From Vigna angularis (lineage: Eukaryota > Streptophyta > Magnoliopsida > Fabales > Fabaceae), in assembly GCF_016808095.1 (NCBI RefSeq), contig NC_068974.1:12090001-12154000 (forward strand): 64,000 nucleotides of DNA, given 5' to 3'. Below the pieces are notes generated by a model that was not told where the DNA came from, made no database searches, and was given only the letters and a program-made list of their open reading frames with translations. Position numbers and translations under genes: made by a program. Shown here piece by piece: positions 52,839 to 62,561 of this stretch; position 1 is the first letter of the stretch, and every line of letters begins with the position of its first letter.

Positions 52839-54122
52839 TGATAACAGTTGAAAAACTGTTATTTTCATGCTTAAAATTGATACTAAAAGCAACCTTTATC
52901 CTTAGAAACTAGCTTGAAATCATGCTTTTATTTATATTTTCAGAAATAAGAGAGCTGGATAGGTTTATGCTTGATTTTAGTGTTTTTGTGCAGGTTTTAG
53001 GGTGAATTTAGTGAAAGAAGTGAAGAAGGAGAGAGATGAAATCAGAAAAGACACCAAAAAGTGCAAAAAGGAGAAGCCGCAAGTACCGCTCAGCGGCAGT
53101 TTACCGCTGAGCGGCACTCAGGAGCTCACGGGAGGACTGCTGAGGGGCAAAATGGCCGCTGAGGGGAAGAACTGAGCTGACGCACTTACCGCTGAGCGGC
53201 ACTATTTTTGGGCTTGGGCCTAATTTTATGTAATTTACGAATAATATATAAGCTTTAGGGTTTCCTAGGGTTAGTATCTTTGGCTGGAACGAAGCAAACA
53301 CTCTCTCTTCCACCCCTTTGAAGGAGGATCTTGGATGCTCAGGCTACCTCTTCACCTTTCAGGGGTTTTATCTTTCATTCTTTCATTATTGTTCATCTAG
53401 GTTCACCATGAATATGGTGAACTAAACCTTGTATGTTTGTTGGGGAATCAATGTAATCTTTTGAAGCTCTCATATATGGAATTTGTGCTTGCATCTTAAT
53501 CTAAGACTTATGCTTTCTTTCATCATTAGTTAGGGTTTTTCCTCTTTGCTCAAAGCTTGCTTTGTTTAACTCATTCAATGCATGATTATTGGTTTTGTCG
53601 ATACAGAAACGTACGGGGAAGTCTAGATCTGGGGAATTTCTCCCAATAGGTATATTGGTTGCCTTAAGCTCCTGTGCTAAATAAACTAATTATTAGGGAT
53701 GCTAGGAATCGTATGAACTCGTAATTAGGGAGAAGCCTTCTTTGAAAGGTAATTTAGAGAGTGGCATTAACAATGATGAATTGAATGTTGAATTCCTAAA
53801 ATATATGAGAGTGGATAAGATGAAATTGACCCCCAACAACATACTCATTCATTTATTCCATTGAAAGTGTTTGTATTTTGCTTTAGCCATTGATCACCTT
53901 CATGCATACATGTTTATTTTCGTCTTTTGCATATAAAATCCAATTATTTCGTTCTTAAGTCTTAGCTAATCAACGAATCACATAACTAAACTAGACCGTG
54001 AGTCCTTTGGGAGAACGATGCTTGGTCTTACCGAGTTATTACTTGAAACAATTCGGTCATACTTGCCGATTGTAAAACAAGTTTGTGACATCACATTTTG
54101 GTGTTCATAAATTTGTTCATCA
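52839..54122 (+). repeat. 5' LTR of the inner element
   Basis: 1284 bp, TGATAACAG...TTCATCA. The first 24 bp can form a 9-bp stem (ATAACAGTT with AACTGTTAT). It carries a cluster of CCGCTGAGCGG or CCGCTCAGCGG palindromes (53085-53205). Promoter and polyadenylation signals of the element would lie here. A reading frame on its opposite strand is repeated in both LTRs and is not taken as a gene. Confidence 0.95.
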
Positions 54123-54128
54123 AGTTTT

Positions 54129-54146
54129 TGGCGCCGTTGCCGGGGA
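54129..54146 (+). promoter_or_regulatory. Primer-binding site (tRNA-Asp type)
   Basis: TGGCGCCGTTGCCGGGGA, six bases after the 5' LTR, is the PBS typical of Athila-lineage elements and pairs with the 3' end of a host tRNA (usually given as tRNA-Asp). Confidence 0.9.
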
Positions 54147-54351
54147 CTCTGGTTTAACTGGTTAATTTGTGTGATTATTGATTATCTTTGACTTTAATTT
54201 TGAATTTCTGTTTTTATTTTTCTGTTTTTATTTTTATTTCATTTTATTTTATTTTATTTTTCTGTTTTTATTTTTATTTTATTCTCAGAATCTTATATCT
54301 TCTCCTATATATTTTTGTGCTAACCAAATATTCTAGGGTTTTGTTCTCTTG

Positions 54352-54549
54352 TGTATGCAAGAGGCAATTAGAACAAGGTGCAAGAAAACAACAGAACCTC
54401 TTCTTGAAGGTCTAGACGAGAGTAGACGGAGGAGAAGAATCCGAACATCTAGAGAACTTTTCCCTCCTCCAGAAACTCTGTTGCAACCATCACCACAAGG
54501 TTCTGACCATAACACAGAAAATATGGAGAACAAGAGTCAATGCAGCTAA
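54352..54549 (+). pseudogene. Gag N-terminal leader, out of frame
   Basis: A frame of about 65 residues with an Arg-rich stretch (ESRRRRRIRTSRE) ends ENMENKSQ then stops at 54549, two bases before the gag ATG, in a frame one nucleotide away. In related gags this segment is probably continuous with the main domain, so a single-base change near 54540 may have split it. It could instead be an untranslated leader. Confidence 0.45.
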
Positions 54550-54550
54550 C

Positions 54551-55858
54551 ATGGAGGTCAAACCAGCATTGATCCAACTGGTGAAAAGCAACCAATTTAA
54601 TGGGTTATCTCATGAAAGCCCATATGAGCACCTTACTACCTTCAATGAGATTTGCAACACAGTCAAGATTAATGGGGTGCCAGACGAAGCTATCAAACTT
54701 AGCTTGTTTCCTTTCTCATTGGGAGGCAATGCTAAGCTTTGGTTAAATTCTTTCCCAGAAGAAAGTTTCACAAAGTGGGAAGCAGTGGTAACAAAGTTTT
54801 TAAACAAGTACTTCCCACAATCCAAGGTGACTAAAGGCAAGCAAGAGATTTCTTCATTTAAGCAGGGCATGGAAGAATCACTGGGACATGCATGGGACAT
54901 GTATAAAAGTTTGTTACGTAAAACTCCCACGCATGGTTTTGAAGATCAGGAAGTAGTCTTAACTTTCCTTGGAGGTCTTGGTTCACAAACCAAGATGATG
55001 CTGGATGCCTCAGTAGGAGGCAATATTAAATGGAAAACTCCAGAGGAAGCAACAGAGATTATAGAAAACATGGCTACTAGTGATAATGAGCTGCACAGTG
55101 AGAGAGGAGCTCCTTTGCAACAGAAGGGAGTTCTACAATTACAGACACATGATGCCTTGCTAGCACAAAATAAAATTCTAACTCAACAACTGGAAGCTCT
55201 TACAAAAACACTTGCTCAATTGCCTAAAGAGTTGAAGACTGCTGCACAGGTACAATCTCAGTTGTGCGAATTATGTGGAGGTGACCACATAAATGGTCAG
55301 TGTGCCTTTCCAGCAGAAGCTTTGGAAGATGTGAACTTTATGGCCAACCAGTTTCCGTACCGTCAAGGGAACTTCAATCAAGGGTGGAAACCACACCCAA
55401 GCATTGGTCAAGGGAAGAATGGGCAGGTTGGACAAAATGGTCAATTCAAACAACAACAACCAACTCTATGGCAACAGTTTGCTTCATTTAATGAAAGGTT
55501 TACAAAGATGGAAGAAACTGTGACTCAATTTATACAGAAAGCTAAGTCTACCCAAAAGAGCACTGAAGCTGCTATAAAAAATTTGGAGATTCAGATGGGT
55601 CAGATTACAAAGCAAGTGGAAGAAAAGCCTAATAGAAATTTTGGGGCTAATACTGAGGTTAACCCCAGAGAAGAATGTAGAGTGGTGGAGAGAACAAATG
55701 AGGAGATAGTTGAGTTAGACAAAGGAGAAACAGAAGAGAAAATAGAGAGTAAGAATAGTTTCCTTTTCCAATTAATCATGAGAATCAACTTGATTTCACT
55801 GAATTATTCAAAATGGTGGATAATGATGCACCTTGGGAGTAGATTCTACAAAAAATAG
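54551..55858 (+). CDS. gag: Gag of the inner element (3' end frameshifted)
   Basis: 435 residues. The Retrotrans_gag core spans about residues 25-135 (FPFSLGGNAKLWLNSFPEES, WEAVVTKFLNKYFP) and would form the particle shell. A CCHC-like knuckle lies at C239, C242, H246, C251, followed by a Gln/Asn-rich stretch and a predicted coiled coil (about 315-360). The last 30 residues are out of frame: after IESKNSF the normal continuation is in the neighbouring frame, so a one-base indel lies at about 55757-55770. That separates gag from protease. Confidence 0.85.
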   Translation: MEVKPALIQLVKSNQFNGLSHESPYEHLTTFNEICNTVKINGVPDEAIKLSLFPFSLGGNAKLWLNSFPEESFTKWEAVVTKFLNKYFPQSKVTKGKQEISSFKQGMEESLGHAWDMYKSLLRKTPTHGFEDQEVVLTFLGGLGSQTKMMLDASVGGNIKWKTPEEATEIIENMATSDNELHSERGAPLQQKGVLQLQTHDALLAQNKILTQQLEALTKTLAQLPKELKTAAQVQSQLCELCGGDHINGQCAFPAEALEDVNFMANQFPYRQGNFNQGWKPHPSIGQGKNGQVGQNGQFKQQQPTLWQQFASFNERFTKMEETVTQFIQKAKSTQKSTEAAIKNLEIQMGQITKQVEEKPNRNFGANTEVNPREECRVVERTNEEIVELDKGETEEKIESKNSFLFQLIMRINLISLNYSKWWIMMHLGSRFYKK

Positions 55859-56520
55859 CAGTTTACACCAAGCCTGAGGAAGACGTCTCTACAAAGAAAA
55901 GGCGTAGAGATGATGATACAAAAAAATGTAAAACTGTTAAAAAGGAGTTATTCCCTCCTAAAGCGATAGATCCAGGAAGTTTTTCTATCCCTTGTACCAT
56001 AGGGAAGAAAAAGGTGAAGAAAGCTCTTCTTGATTTAGGTTCAAGTGTTAACTTGATACCTTACTCTTTACTGGAGCAAATCGGCAATGTTAATGTGAAA
56101 CCTGTAAAGGTTAATCTAGTAATGGCCGATGGATCTTCAAAGGAACCATGTGGGATTGCAGAGGACATTATAGTTTGTGTGGGTAAACTCCAGTTCTTGG
56201 CAGACTTTGTGGTGATGAAGATGGAGACAGAGAAGATACCTATCATACTTGGAAGACCGTTTATGAAAACACCCAAAGCTATTATTGATGTAAATGAAGG
56301 TATAGTGGTGCTCCAGGACCGAGAGGAGAGAGTGGTTGTAGACGTCTTTAAAGATGAGAGGCAAACACAGGAGGAAGAAGCTAGTTATAAAGCTGCATTT
56401 CAAGATGCACACATGACTAACTATCAAGATGAAGAGCCCAAGGTTACAGGTAACCATTGTTTGTTGTTTCAGGTGCATAAAGGAGAAAAGATTGGAAGAG
56501 AAGGAGAAATTCCTGGTGAC
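55843..56520 (+). pseudogene. Retroviral-type aspartic protease of the inner element
   Basis: Open frame after a TAG at 55840-55842, ending at a TAG at 56521. It has the catalytic motif LLDLGSSVNLIPYSLL (Asp at 56032), then MADGSSKEPCGIAEDI and the flap/C-terminal segment IPIILGRPFMKTPKAIIDV, as in Athila/Calypso proteases that cleave the polyprotein. It is cut off from gag by the frameshift and stop. The catalytic residues look intact. No RT follows. Confidence 0.85.
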
Positions 56521-56523
56521 TAG

Positions 56524-56708
56524 GAGAAAAGAAGACCCCAACTTGGTGAACCTGTGAGAATCAAAAACAAGTTGTGGGTTGTGAAGGGCTTTAAAGAGAA
56601 GGAGATGATAGAGATAGAATCTTCACATCTTAGAAGAATCAAAACAGTTCACAGGAAACAGCTGAGGAGTTGGTGGAATAACAACATCAACTATGAAGAA
56701 GGAACCTG
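56524..56708 (+). pseudogene. Short post-protease segment, integrase-tail-like
   Basis: In the same frame as protease, after one TAG, it reads KNKLWVVKGFKEKEMIEIES then RRIKTVHRKQLRSWW and stops at 56706-56708. The outer element has a homologous segment in the same place. Layout and pattern resemble the C-terminal end of gypsy integrases, so it may be what was left when RT-RNase H-integrase was deleted. That identification is tentative. Confidence 0.5.
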
Positions 56709-56718
56709 AGCTTTACTA

Positions 56719-57052
56719 GGTCAAGCTAATGACGTTAAAAGAGCGCTTGCTGGAAGGCAACCTAGTTGTTTTAAGAACTTTTGATTTTATTTTGGTTTGG
56801 TAATTTTTAATTTGTGGACATTATTTTTGTAACTATTTTGTTGGAAATAGCATCTACTGAAAGATGCTAGGTGGTTAAGTATCTACTGAAGGATAATAAA
56901 GTTTGTAACACCTACTGATGGGTGTTGGTAAGATTGTAACACCTACTGATGGGTGTTGGTGAGAAAAGTTTGCACCTACTGATGGGTGTTGGTGGATTTT
57001 GGGTCAGGCTCGTGACGTTAAACAAGCGCTACCTGGGAGGCAACCCAGTTGA
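56719..57052 (+). repeat. Duplicated post-pol signature
   Basis: TGACGTTAAA...GCGCT...GGAGGCAACC occurs at 56719-56768 and again at 57001-57052, bracketing the hairpin array. The outer element has it once (63232-63278). The second copy is therefore a duplication particular to this element or its sublineage. Confidence 0.8.
56849..56990 (+). repeat. Array of five stem-loops with a constant CTACTGA loop
   Basis: AGCATC-GATGCT (56849-56868), TATC-GATA (56880-56895), AACACC-GGTGTT (56907-56926 and 56938-56957) and GCACC-GGTGT (about 56972-56989) each enclose TACTGA(A/T)(A/G). Stem sequences differ but remain complementary. Confidence 0.8.
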
Positions 57053-57915
57053 TTGAATATTTCTGTTTGTTTCATTTTAGCTGCATAATAGGGTTTTGCA
57101 TAAGTTTTCTGAACATTGAATTACAGGGAACCAGTAAAGGGCATGTCTAGGAGGCACGTAGGTTAAGAAAAGAAGGAGAAGAGCACTTCACGAAAGTGCC
57201 GCTGAGCGGCACCTTACCGCTGAGCAGTACTCTCGCAGATGGGCTTTAGTTTCCCCTCAGCGGGACCCGAGCCCATTAGGGTATTTTTATACCCTAAGCT
57301 GCGTTTTAGGTTTTCTTTCCAAGTTCTTCTCTGCACAAGCACTCCCACATACCTTCTCCAAGGTTTTCCACCTCTTCTCACTCTTCCCTCTTAAGAAAAT
57401 TTCTCTTCCACTCACTTTTTCACTAGTGCACCATCAAAGTTTGGGGTTGGAAGAGAGCATTCTAGTTTGGAAGCATTCTCATTGCATCTAGTATCTCCAC
57501 CCAAGTAAGTAAAAAGCATTTTGTTCATTCTATGGTTCTTGAATTGAATGTGATGGTCAAAGCATGAATATTTAGGGGTTTTGATTTCTATGCATGAATT
57601 GATGATATAATTGATGTTTGAACCGATTAAACTGCATGATCTTGAACTAGAAAACTGAAAATTGCATTTGGGTGGAGTTAGGACAGCTTGAAAAGGGATT
57701 TTTCAAAATTCTGCAGAGTTACCGCTCAGGGGTAAACTGCCGCTGAGCGGCACTCTGCCAGACTTGGTTTTTCTGATCTGGAATGTGGCACTGGTGGCGC
57801 TGAGGGGAAATTCTAGCCCTCAGCGGTGGTTTTGCTTCGAAAGGAGTTGTGTTCTATGTTTTACTAATAATTAAAATCATGTTCTGTGGTTGTGTATTTG
57901 TGTTTGAATGCAGGA
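57053..57915 (+). other. Leader of the env-like ORF with predicted intron
   Basis: Non-coding. It contains two clusters of CCGCTGAGCGG-type palindromes (57198-57245 and 57716-57835), a PPT-like AAGTTTGGGGTTGG (57437-57450), a consensus donor GTAAGT at 57505 and an acceptor TTTGAATGCAG ending at 57913, two bases before the env-like ATG. Confidence 0.6.
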
Positions 57916-59151
57916 ATGACATCCTCTTCAGGAAAGAGATTGAAAACCATGGCAACCAAGAGAAAGGAAAAGGAACCAGAGCAACCCCACTCTAGCAGGT
58001 TCCTCTCTAGGAAACATGAGAAGCACTTTAGGGTGGTTCAGGACAGGAGACTTCTGATGGAAAGAAAAGTTGGAATGATACCTAACTTTGCTCCTCAATT
58101 TGGAGAGCAAGTGTTAGGGAATGACTGGGGAAAGCTAGCCACATATCCTGCACCTGCCAACATAGCTGTGGTAAAAGAGTTCTACACCAATGCAAAGAAG
58201 ATTGGTTACTATCCAGCTGAAAATTATCTGGGCTATGTTAGAGGCCATGCTATCAGGTATGATCCTGATTCTATCAATAACTTCCTGGACACTGTGTGGG
58301 CTGGTAAGCAGTGCCAGTTTGCTCTTTGCATGGAGGAAGGTGCTGATTTTGAGGATGTAGAGAGAGTACTGTGTATACCTGGAGGACACTTCCAAAGGAA
58401 TAGATCTGGCTCAGTGGTTAACATTAGGAAGACTGATCTGAATCCTCTTGCAAAGTACTGGATGGCATTCTCTCATGCCAACATTCAGCCATGTTCACAT
58501 GTGTCAGATATTACTCTCAGCAGGGCACTATTCATCTACTGTGCTATCAGAAATTTAAATGTTAACATTGGGCAGGTGATAGCTGATGAGATTAGTGTGT
58601 GCGCAAATACCTCAAACAACAAAGCACCACTGGGACATCCCTCCTTGATCACTCACCTTTGCAAGATAGCTGGGGTGGACACTTCTGCTCCACCATTTGA
58701 GAGGCCAAGAAAAGCTATTGATGAGGCCTATTACAGACAGTACTGTGGAGGTGAGGAAGCAGCCCAGCCAGTTCCACCATGCCGTGCTCGTAGAGAGAGA
58801 GGGCCAGCACAGAGCCAGACATCTGCTGAGACACATGAAGCAGAACCATTCCAGATGAGGGACATGTACATGTCTCTTATAGGTGCTCAGTTGCAGTCCA
58901 TTCACCGAGGGCAGGTGGCTACTGCTGAGATGATTGTGGGGATGTATGATACACCTCCAGCCCACAGGTGGACTATGGATGAATTTCATAATGTGGTAGC
59001 TTGGCTAGAGGAGCCAATGCAAAGAGAAGAAGCTGAAGCAGCTGAAGCTTCAGTTAGGGAGATGGAAGAAGATAAAGCTGATGATGATGATGCATTTGAA
59101 GATGCTGAAGATGAGGAAGAAGAGGAAGATACAAAGGACAGCTCAGATTGA
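57916..59151 (+). CDS. Env-like ORF of the inner element
   Basis: 411 residues from ATG 57916 (MTSSSGKRLKTM). This start follows a good splice acceptor by two bases and matches the outer gene's MASSLGSKRIK start. The N-terminus is basic (residues about 5-25, KRKEKEPEQ). The central region (about 40-270) has the plant-transposon-protein type sequence RRLLMERKVGMIPNFAP, ANIAVVKEFYTNA, YVRGHAIRYD and VLCIPGGHF, known from ORFs 3' of pol in Athila/Calypso-like elements. The C-terminus is an Asp/Glu-rich tail (about 365-411). No signal peptide or strong membrane helix is evident, so 'env-like' is positional. Function is unknown. The frame is fully open while gag-protease is broken. Confidence 0.8.
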   Translation: MTSSSGKRLKTMATKRKEKEPEQPHSSRFLSRKHEKHFRVVQDRRLLMERKVGMIPNFAPQFGEQVLGNDWGKLATYPAPANIAVVKEFYTNAKKIGYYPAENYLGYVRGHAIRYDPDSINNFLDTVWAGKQCQFALCMEEGADFEDVERVLCIPGGHFQRNRSGSVVNIRKTDLNPLAKYWMAFSHANIQPCSHVSDITLSRALFIYCAIRNLNVNIGQVIADEISVCANTSNNKAPLGHPSLITHLCKIAGVDTSAPPFERPRKAIDEAYYRQYCGGEEAAQPVPPCRARRERGPAQSQTSAETHEAEPFQMRDMYMSLIGAQLQSIHRGQVATAEMIVGMYDTPPAHRWTMDEFHNVVAWLEEPMQREEAEAAEASVREMEEDKADDDDAFEDAEDEEEEEDTKDSSD

Positions 59152-60410
59152 TGAGGAGCTGAGATAGCATTTACTGAGGAATGTTATCATGAACTTATGC
59201 TTTTATTGGTTTAAGTTTTCTGAACTTATTTGTTTTTGTTTTTAGAATAGGGTTTGATGTACTCTATTGGAAACCTGGTTTGTATGATGGTTTGCTATTG
59301 ACTGTGATTGTGTGATAAGTAATGCTTGATGATGATTATTGACTGATTGATGTGAGATAGATGTGTACATTACATGCTTAAACAGGTGGTTCACAAGCTC
59401 TGTGAACAAATGCAAAGTATTATGATTGTGATTGTGATATTAAGCAGGATGTGTATGTCAAATGTGAATGAGCTTATATGTGAGGTTTTGAGCTCCAGAG
59501 TTGTTATTGATTGAATGCTATTGCTTTGAAAGCATGAATGACTTTGCCCAGGTTTTCTATGATTGAATCAATTGCTTGCTTTGCATCATATGATCAAGGC
59601 CATTTGTTGGAACCCTTTTTATTGGCAAAATTCATAAAGTTAGCCCAATAAAAGAGAACACTTCGTGTTCTATCCTTTGAACACTTAGCCTTGAACATAA
59701 ATTGAAAACCCTTGTTGAAAAGCTTTACCTTGAGTTAAGTAGAAGATCTTGTGTGGTATTGTTAAATGTTCAAGTTTGGGGTTGTTGGGAAAACATGAAA
59801 AAGGAAAAGCATTGAGCTAAGAGCTAAAAAAATAAGAATATGCAAAGAAAAAGAAAAAGAAAAGAAAAGAAAAAGAAGCAAAGCTCAATGCAAATGCAAA
59901 GGCAAGTTGGGAAGAATAAGAACAATTGTGTTGTTATGATTCTCTTAACTCAAGGATTTTGTGATCCAGAAAAACCAATTTTCTTGTTAGCCCAGCCACA
60001 TTATAAGCCATTGAAAAGTCCTTGTGATGATGCATGCTTGTGAATGTTTTTGATTGTGGTAAAATGAAATACAAAGTTGATTCAGGTGACATTGTGATAG
60101 TAGAGTGAATGAGTGATTACCTCTTATACACTTGTGTGTGAGTGAAACACTTTATCTAGTGAGGAAATATTCCATAAGCACATGAACATCCATGCTTAAT
60201 TGATTGATCATTCATGAAAAATAGCATTTGTTGGAATTTAAATGATTTTGTGAACACTAAAGCATGTGCACATCTTGATTGAACTCTTGGTCATAAGGTT
60301 GATTGAACTTTTTACTTATCTTGAAAAAGAGATTTTTGAATGAGTGAATCATCATATGAATTGGTTGAAGATTGAGTTAAATCTTGTTTGCTTGAGGACA
60401 AGCAAAGTTC
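59152..60410 (+). other. Env-to-PPT spacer of the inner element
   Basis: Non-coding, homologous to 51137-52465 of the outer element. It includes an internal PPT-like CAAGTTTGGGGTTGTTGG at 59770-59787 and an A/G-rich tract (59840-59890). Confidence 0.65.
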
Positions 60411-60424
60411 TAAGTTTGGGGTTG
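60411..60424 (+). promoter_or_regulatory. Polypurine tract of the inner element
   Basis: AAGTTTGGGGTTG directly precedes the 3' LTR. Matching tracts occur at 57437 and 59772. Confidence 0.8.
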
Positions 60425-61708
60425 TGATAACAGTTGAAAAACTGTTATTTTCATGCTTAAAATTGATACTAAAAGCAACCTTTATCCTTAGAAACTAGCT
60501 TGAAATCATGCTTTTATTTATATTTTCAGAAATAAGAGAGCTGGACAGGTTTATGCTTGATTTCAGTGTTTTTGTGCAGGTTTTAGGGTGAATTTAGTGA
60601 AAGAAGTGAAGAAGGAGAGAGATGAAATCAGAAAAGACACCAAAAAGTGCAAAAAGAAGAAGCCGCAAGTACCGCTCAGCGGCAGTTTACCGCTGAGCGA
60701 CACTCAGGGGCTCACGGGAGGACCGCTGAGGGGCAAAATGGCCGTTGAGGGGAAGAATCGAGCTGACGCACTTACCGCTGAGCGACACTATTTTTGGGCT
60801 TGGGCCTAATTTTATGTAATTTACGAATAATATATAAGCTTTAGGGTTTCCTAGGGTTAGTATCTTTGGCTGGAACGAAGCAAACACTCTCTCTTCCACC
60901 CCTTTGAAGGAGGATCTTGGATGCTCAGGCTACCTCTTCACCTTTCTAGGGTTTTATCTTTCATTCTTTCATTATTGTTCATCTAGGTTCACCATGAATA
61001 TGGTGAACTAAACCTTGTATGTTTGTTGGGGAATCAATGTAATCTTTTGAAGCTCTCATATATGGAATTTGTGCTTGCATCTTAATCTAAGACTTATGCT
61101 TTTTTTCATCATTAGTTAGGGTTTTTCCTCTTTGCTCAAAGCTTGCTTTGTTTAACTCATTCAATGCATGATTATTGGTTTTGTCGATACGGAAACGTAC
61201 GGGGAAGTCTAGATCTGGGGAATTTCTCCCAATAGGTATATAGGTTGCCTTAAGCTCCTGTGCTAAATAAACTAATTATTAGGGATGCTAGGAATCGTAT
61301 GAACTCGTAATTAGGGAGAAGCCTTCTTTGAAAGGTAATTTAGAGAGTGGCATTAACAATAATGAATTGAATGTTGAATTCCTAAAATATATGAGAGTGG
61401 ATAAGATGAAATTGACCCCCAACAACATACTCATTCATTTATTCCATTGAAAGTGTTTGTATTTTGCTTTAGCCATTGATCACCTTCATGCATACATGTT
61501 TATTTTCGTCTTTTGCATATAAAATCCAATTATTTCGTTCTTAAGTCTTAGCTAATCAACGAATCACATAACTAAACTAGGCCGTGAGTCCTTTGGGAGA
61601 ACGATACTTGGTCTTACCGAGTTATTACTTGAAACGATTCGGTCATACTTGCCGATTGTAAAACAAGTTTGTGACATCACATTTTGGTGTTCATAAATTT
61701 GTCCATCA
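60425..61708 (+). repeat. 3' LTR of the inner element
   Basis: 1284 bp, same termini and length as the 5' LTR; about 20 substitutions are visible by eye (for example GCGGCACT to GCGACACT twice), mostly transitions. Confidence 0.95.
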
Positions 61709-61713
61709 CCCTG
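61709..61713 (+). repeat. Target-site duplication CCCTG (right)
   Basis: Matches 52834-52838. Confidence 0.92.
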
Positions 61714-62561
61714 GGAGGCTGAGGTGTTGGCACCGACAATCCTTCTTCATCTAGCATGCAATACTGGGTATAGTAGGAGGCATAGATATGTTCACACCTG
61801 CTAACTCACAAAGATGTGTAATGAGAGATGGGTGCCCCAGAGGCGATTTGTTACCTGCAGTACTAACACACTGTTTGATTTCATTGGCTATAACCTACCC
61901 CACATTAATGTTCAACCTTTTGAGGACACAAAAGACGAAGACAACTCTATGTGTGGTGATATCCGACACATGAGAGCAGGGCTAAATATTGGCATTTGTG
62001 AATGACATCTAGTACTTAGCCAAGGGGGGTAAGGAATGACCTCTTAATATGAATAGGCACATCTTGCCTATTCCTCTGAAAATGACCCCCTGGGATGCAC
62101 AAGGTCCTCTCTACTTCAGCATAGTTGATATCTTCCTCAATTGAAGAAGCAAACTAACATTGTTCTCCTGTCCACTCAATGCCCAGGAAAGTGTTGATGG
62201 TGCCAGTATCATAAGGTATCCTTTTGCCCCTAACATAGCTCATATACATCTCTTGGTCAGCACCAAAGGACCTTGCATTAGTGTAAAACTCTTTCACTAC
62301 TGCAATGTTGGCAGGTACAGGATATGAAGCCAACTGCTCCCATTGCCTTCTTCCTAACTCCCTCTCAAATTGAGGGGCCATGAGAGGTATCAACCCAACC
62401 TTTCTCTCCATCAATAACCTACGATTTTGAACTGTTTTAAAATGTCTTTCATGCATATGTGAGAGGAACTTGTTAGAATAAGCTTGTTCTTTCCTCTTCT
62501 TCCCTCTTTCTGTTTGTGCATCAGTAGTCTTTATACGTTTAGAACCTAATGATGATGCCAT
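61714..62561 (-). pseudogene. N-terminal part of the outer env-like gene
   Basis: Starts MASSLGSKRIKTT at 62561 and matches the inner env-like protein through RRLLMERKVG, PVPANIAVVKEFYTNAR and YVRGKRIPYDTG. A stop (TAG, 62154-62156) follows EWTGEQC. Homology continues through further stops (IEEDINYAEVERTLCIPGGHFQRNR at about 62130-62050) to the insertion point at 61714. The remainder lies at 52833-52466. Confidence 0.82.

Larger units (their letters stand above)
52839..61708 (+). mobile_element. Inner Athila/Calypso-like element, pol-less, env-bearing
   Basis: 8870 bp with 1284-bp LTRs (52839-54122 and 60425-61708) and a CCCTG target duplication. Order: LTR, PBS, gag (54551), protease (to 56520), a short integrase-tail-like segment (to 56708), a hairpin array (56849-56990), a long leader, an env-like ORF (57916-59151), PPT, LTR. 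Reverse transcriptase, RNase H and the integrase core are missing. The LTRs differ at about 20 sites by eye, so insertion is fairly recent. Gag-protease is broken by a frameshift and stops, but the env-like frame is intact. It can move only with enzymes from another element. Confidence 0.93.

Noticed and set aside
53101..53313. 70-codon minus-strand frame in the 5' LTR, repeated at 60687-60899
   Set aside because: Both copies are simply the two LTRs; antisense to the element, and substitutions do not suggest coding constraint.
54610..54930. 106-codon frame antisense to gag
   Set aside because: Shadow of the gag coding strand.
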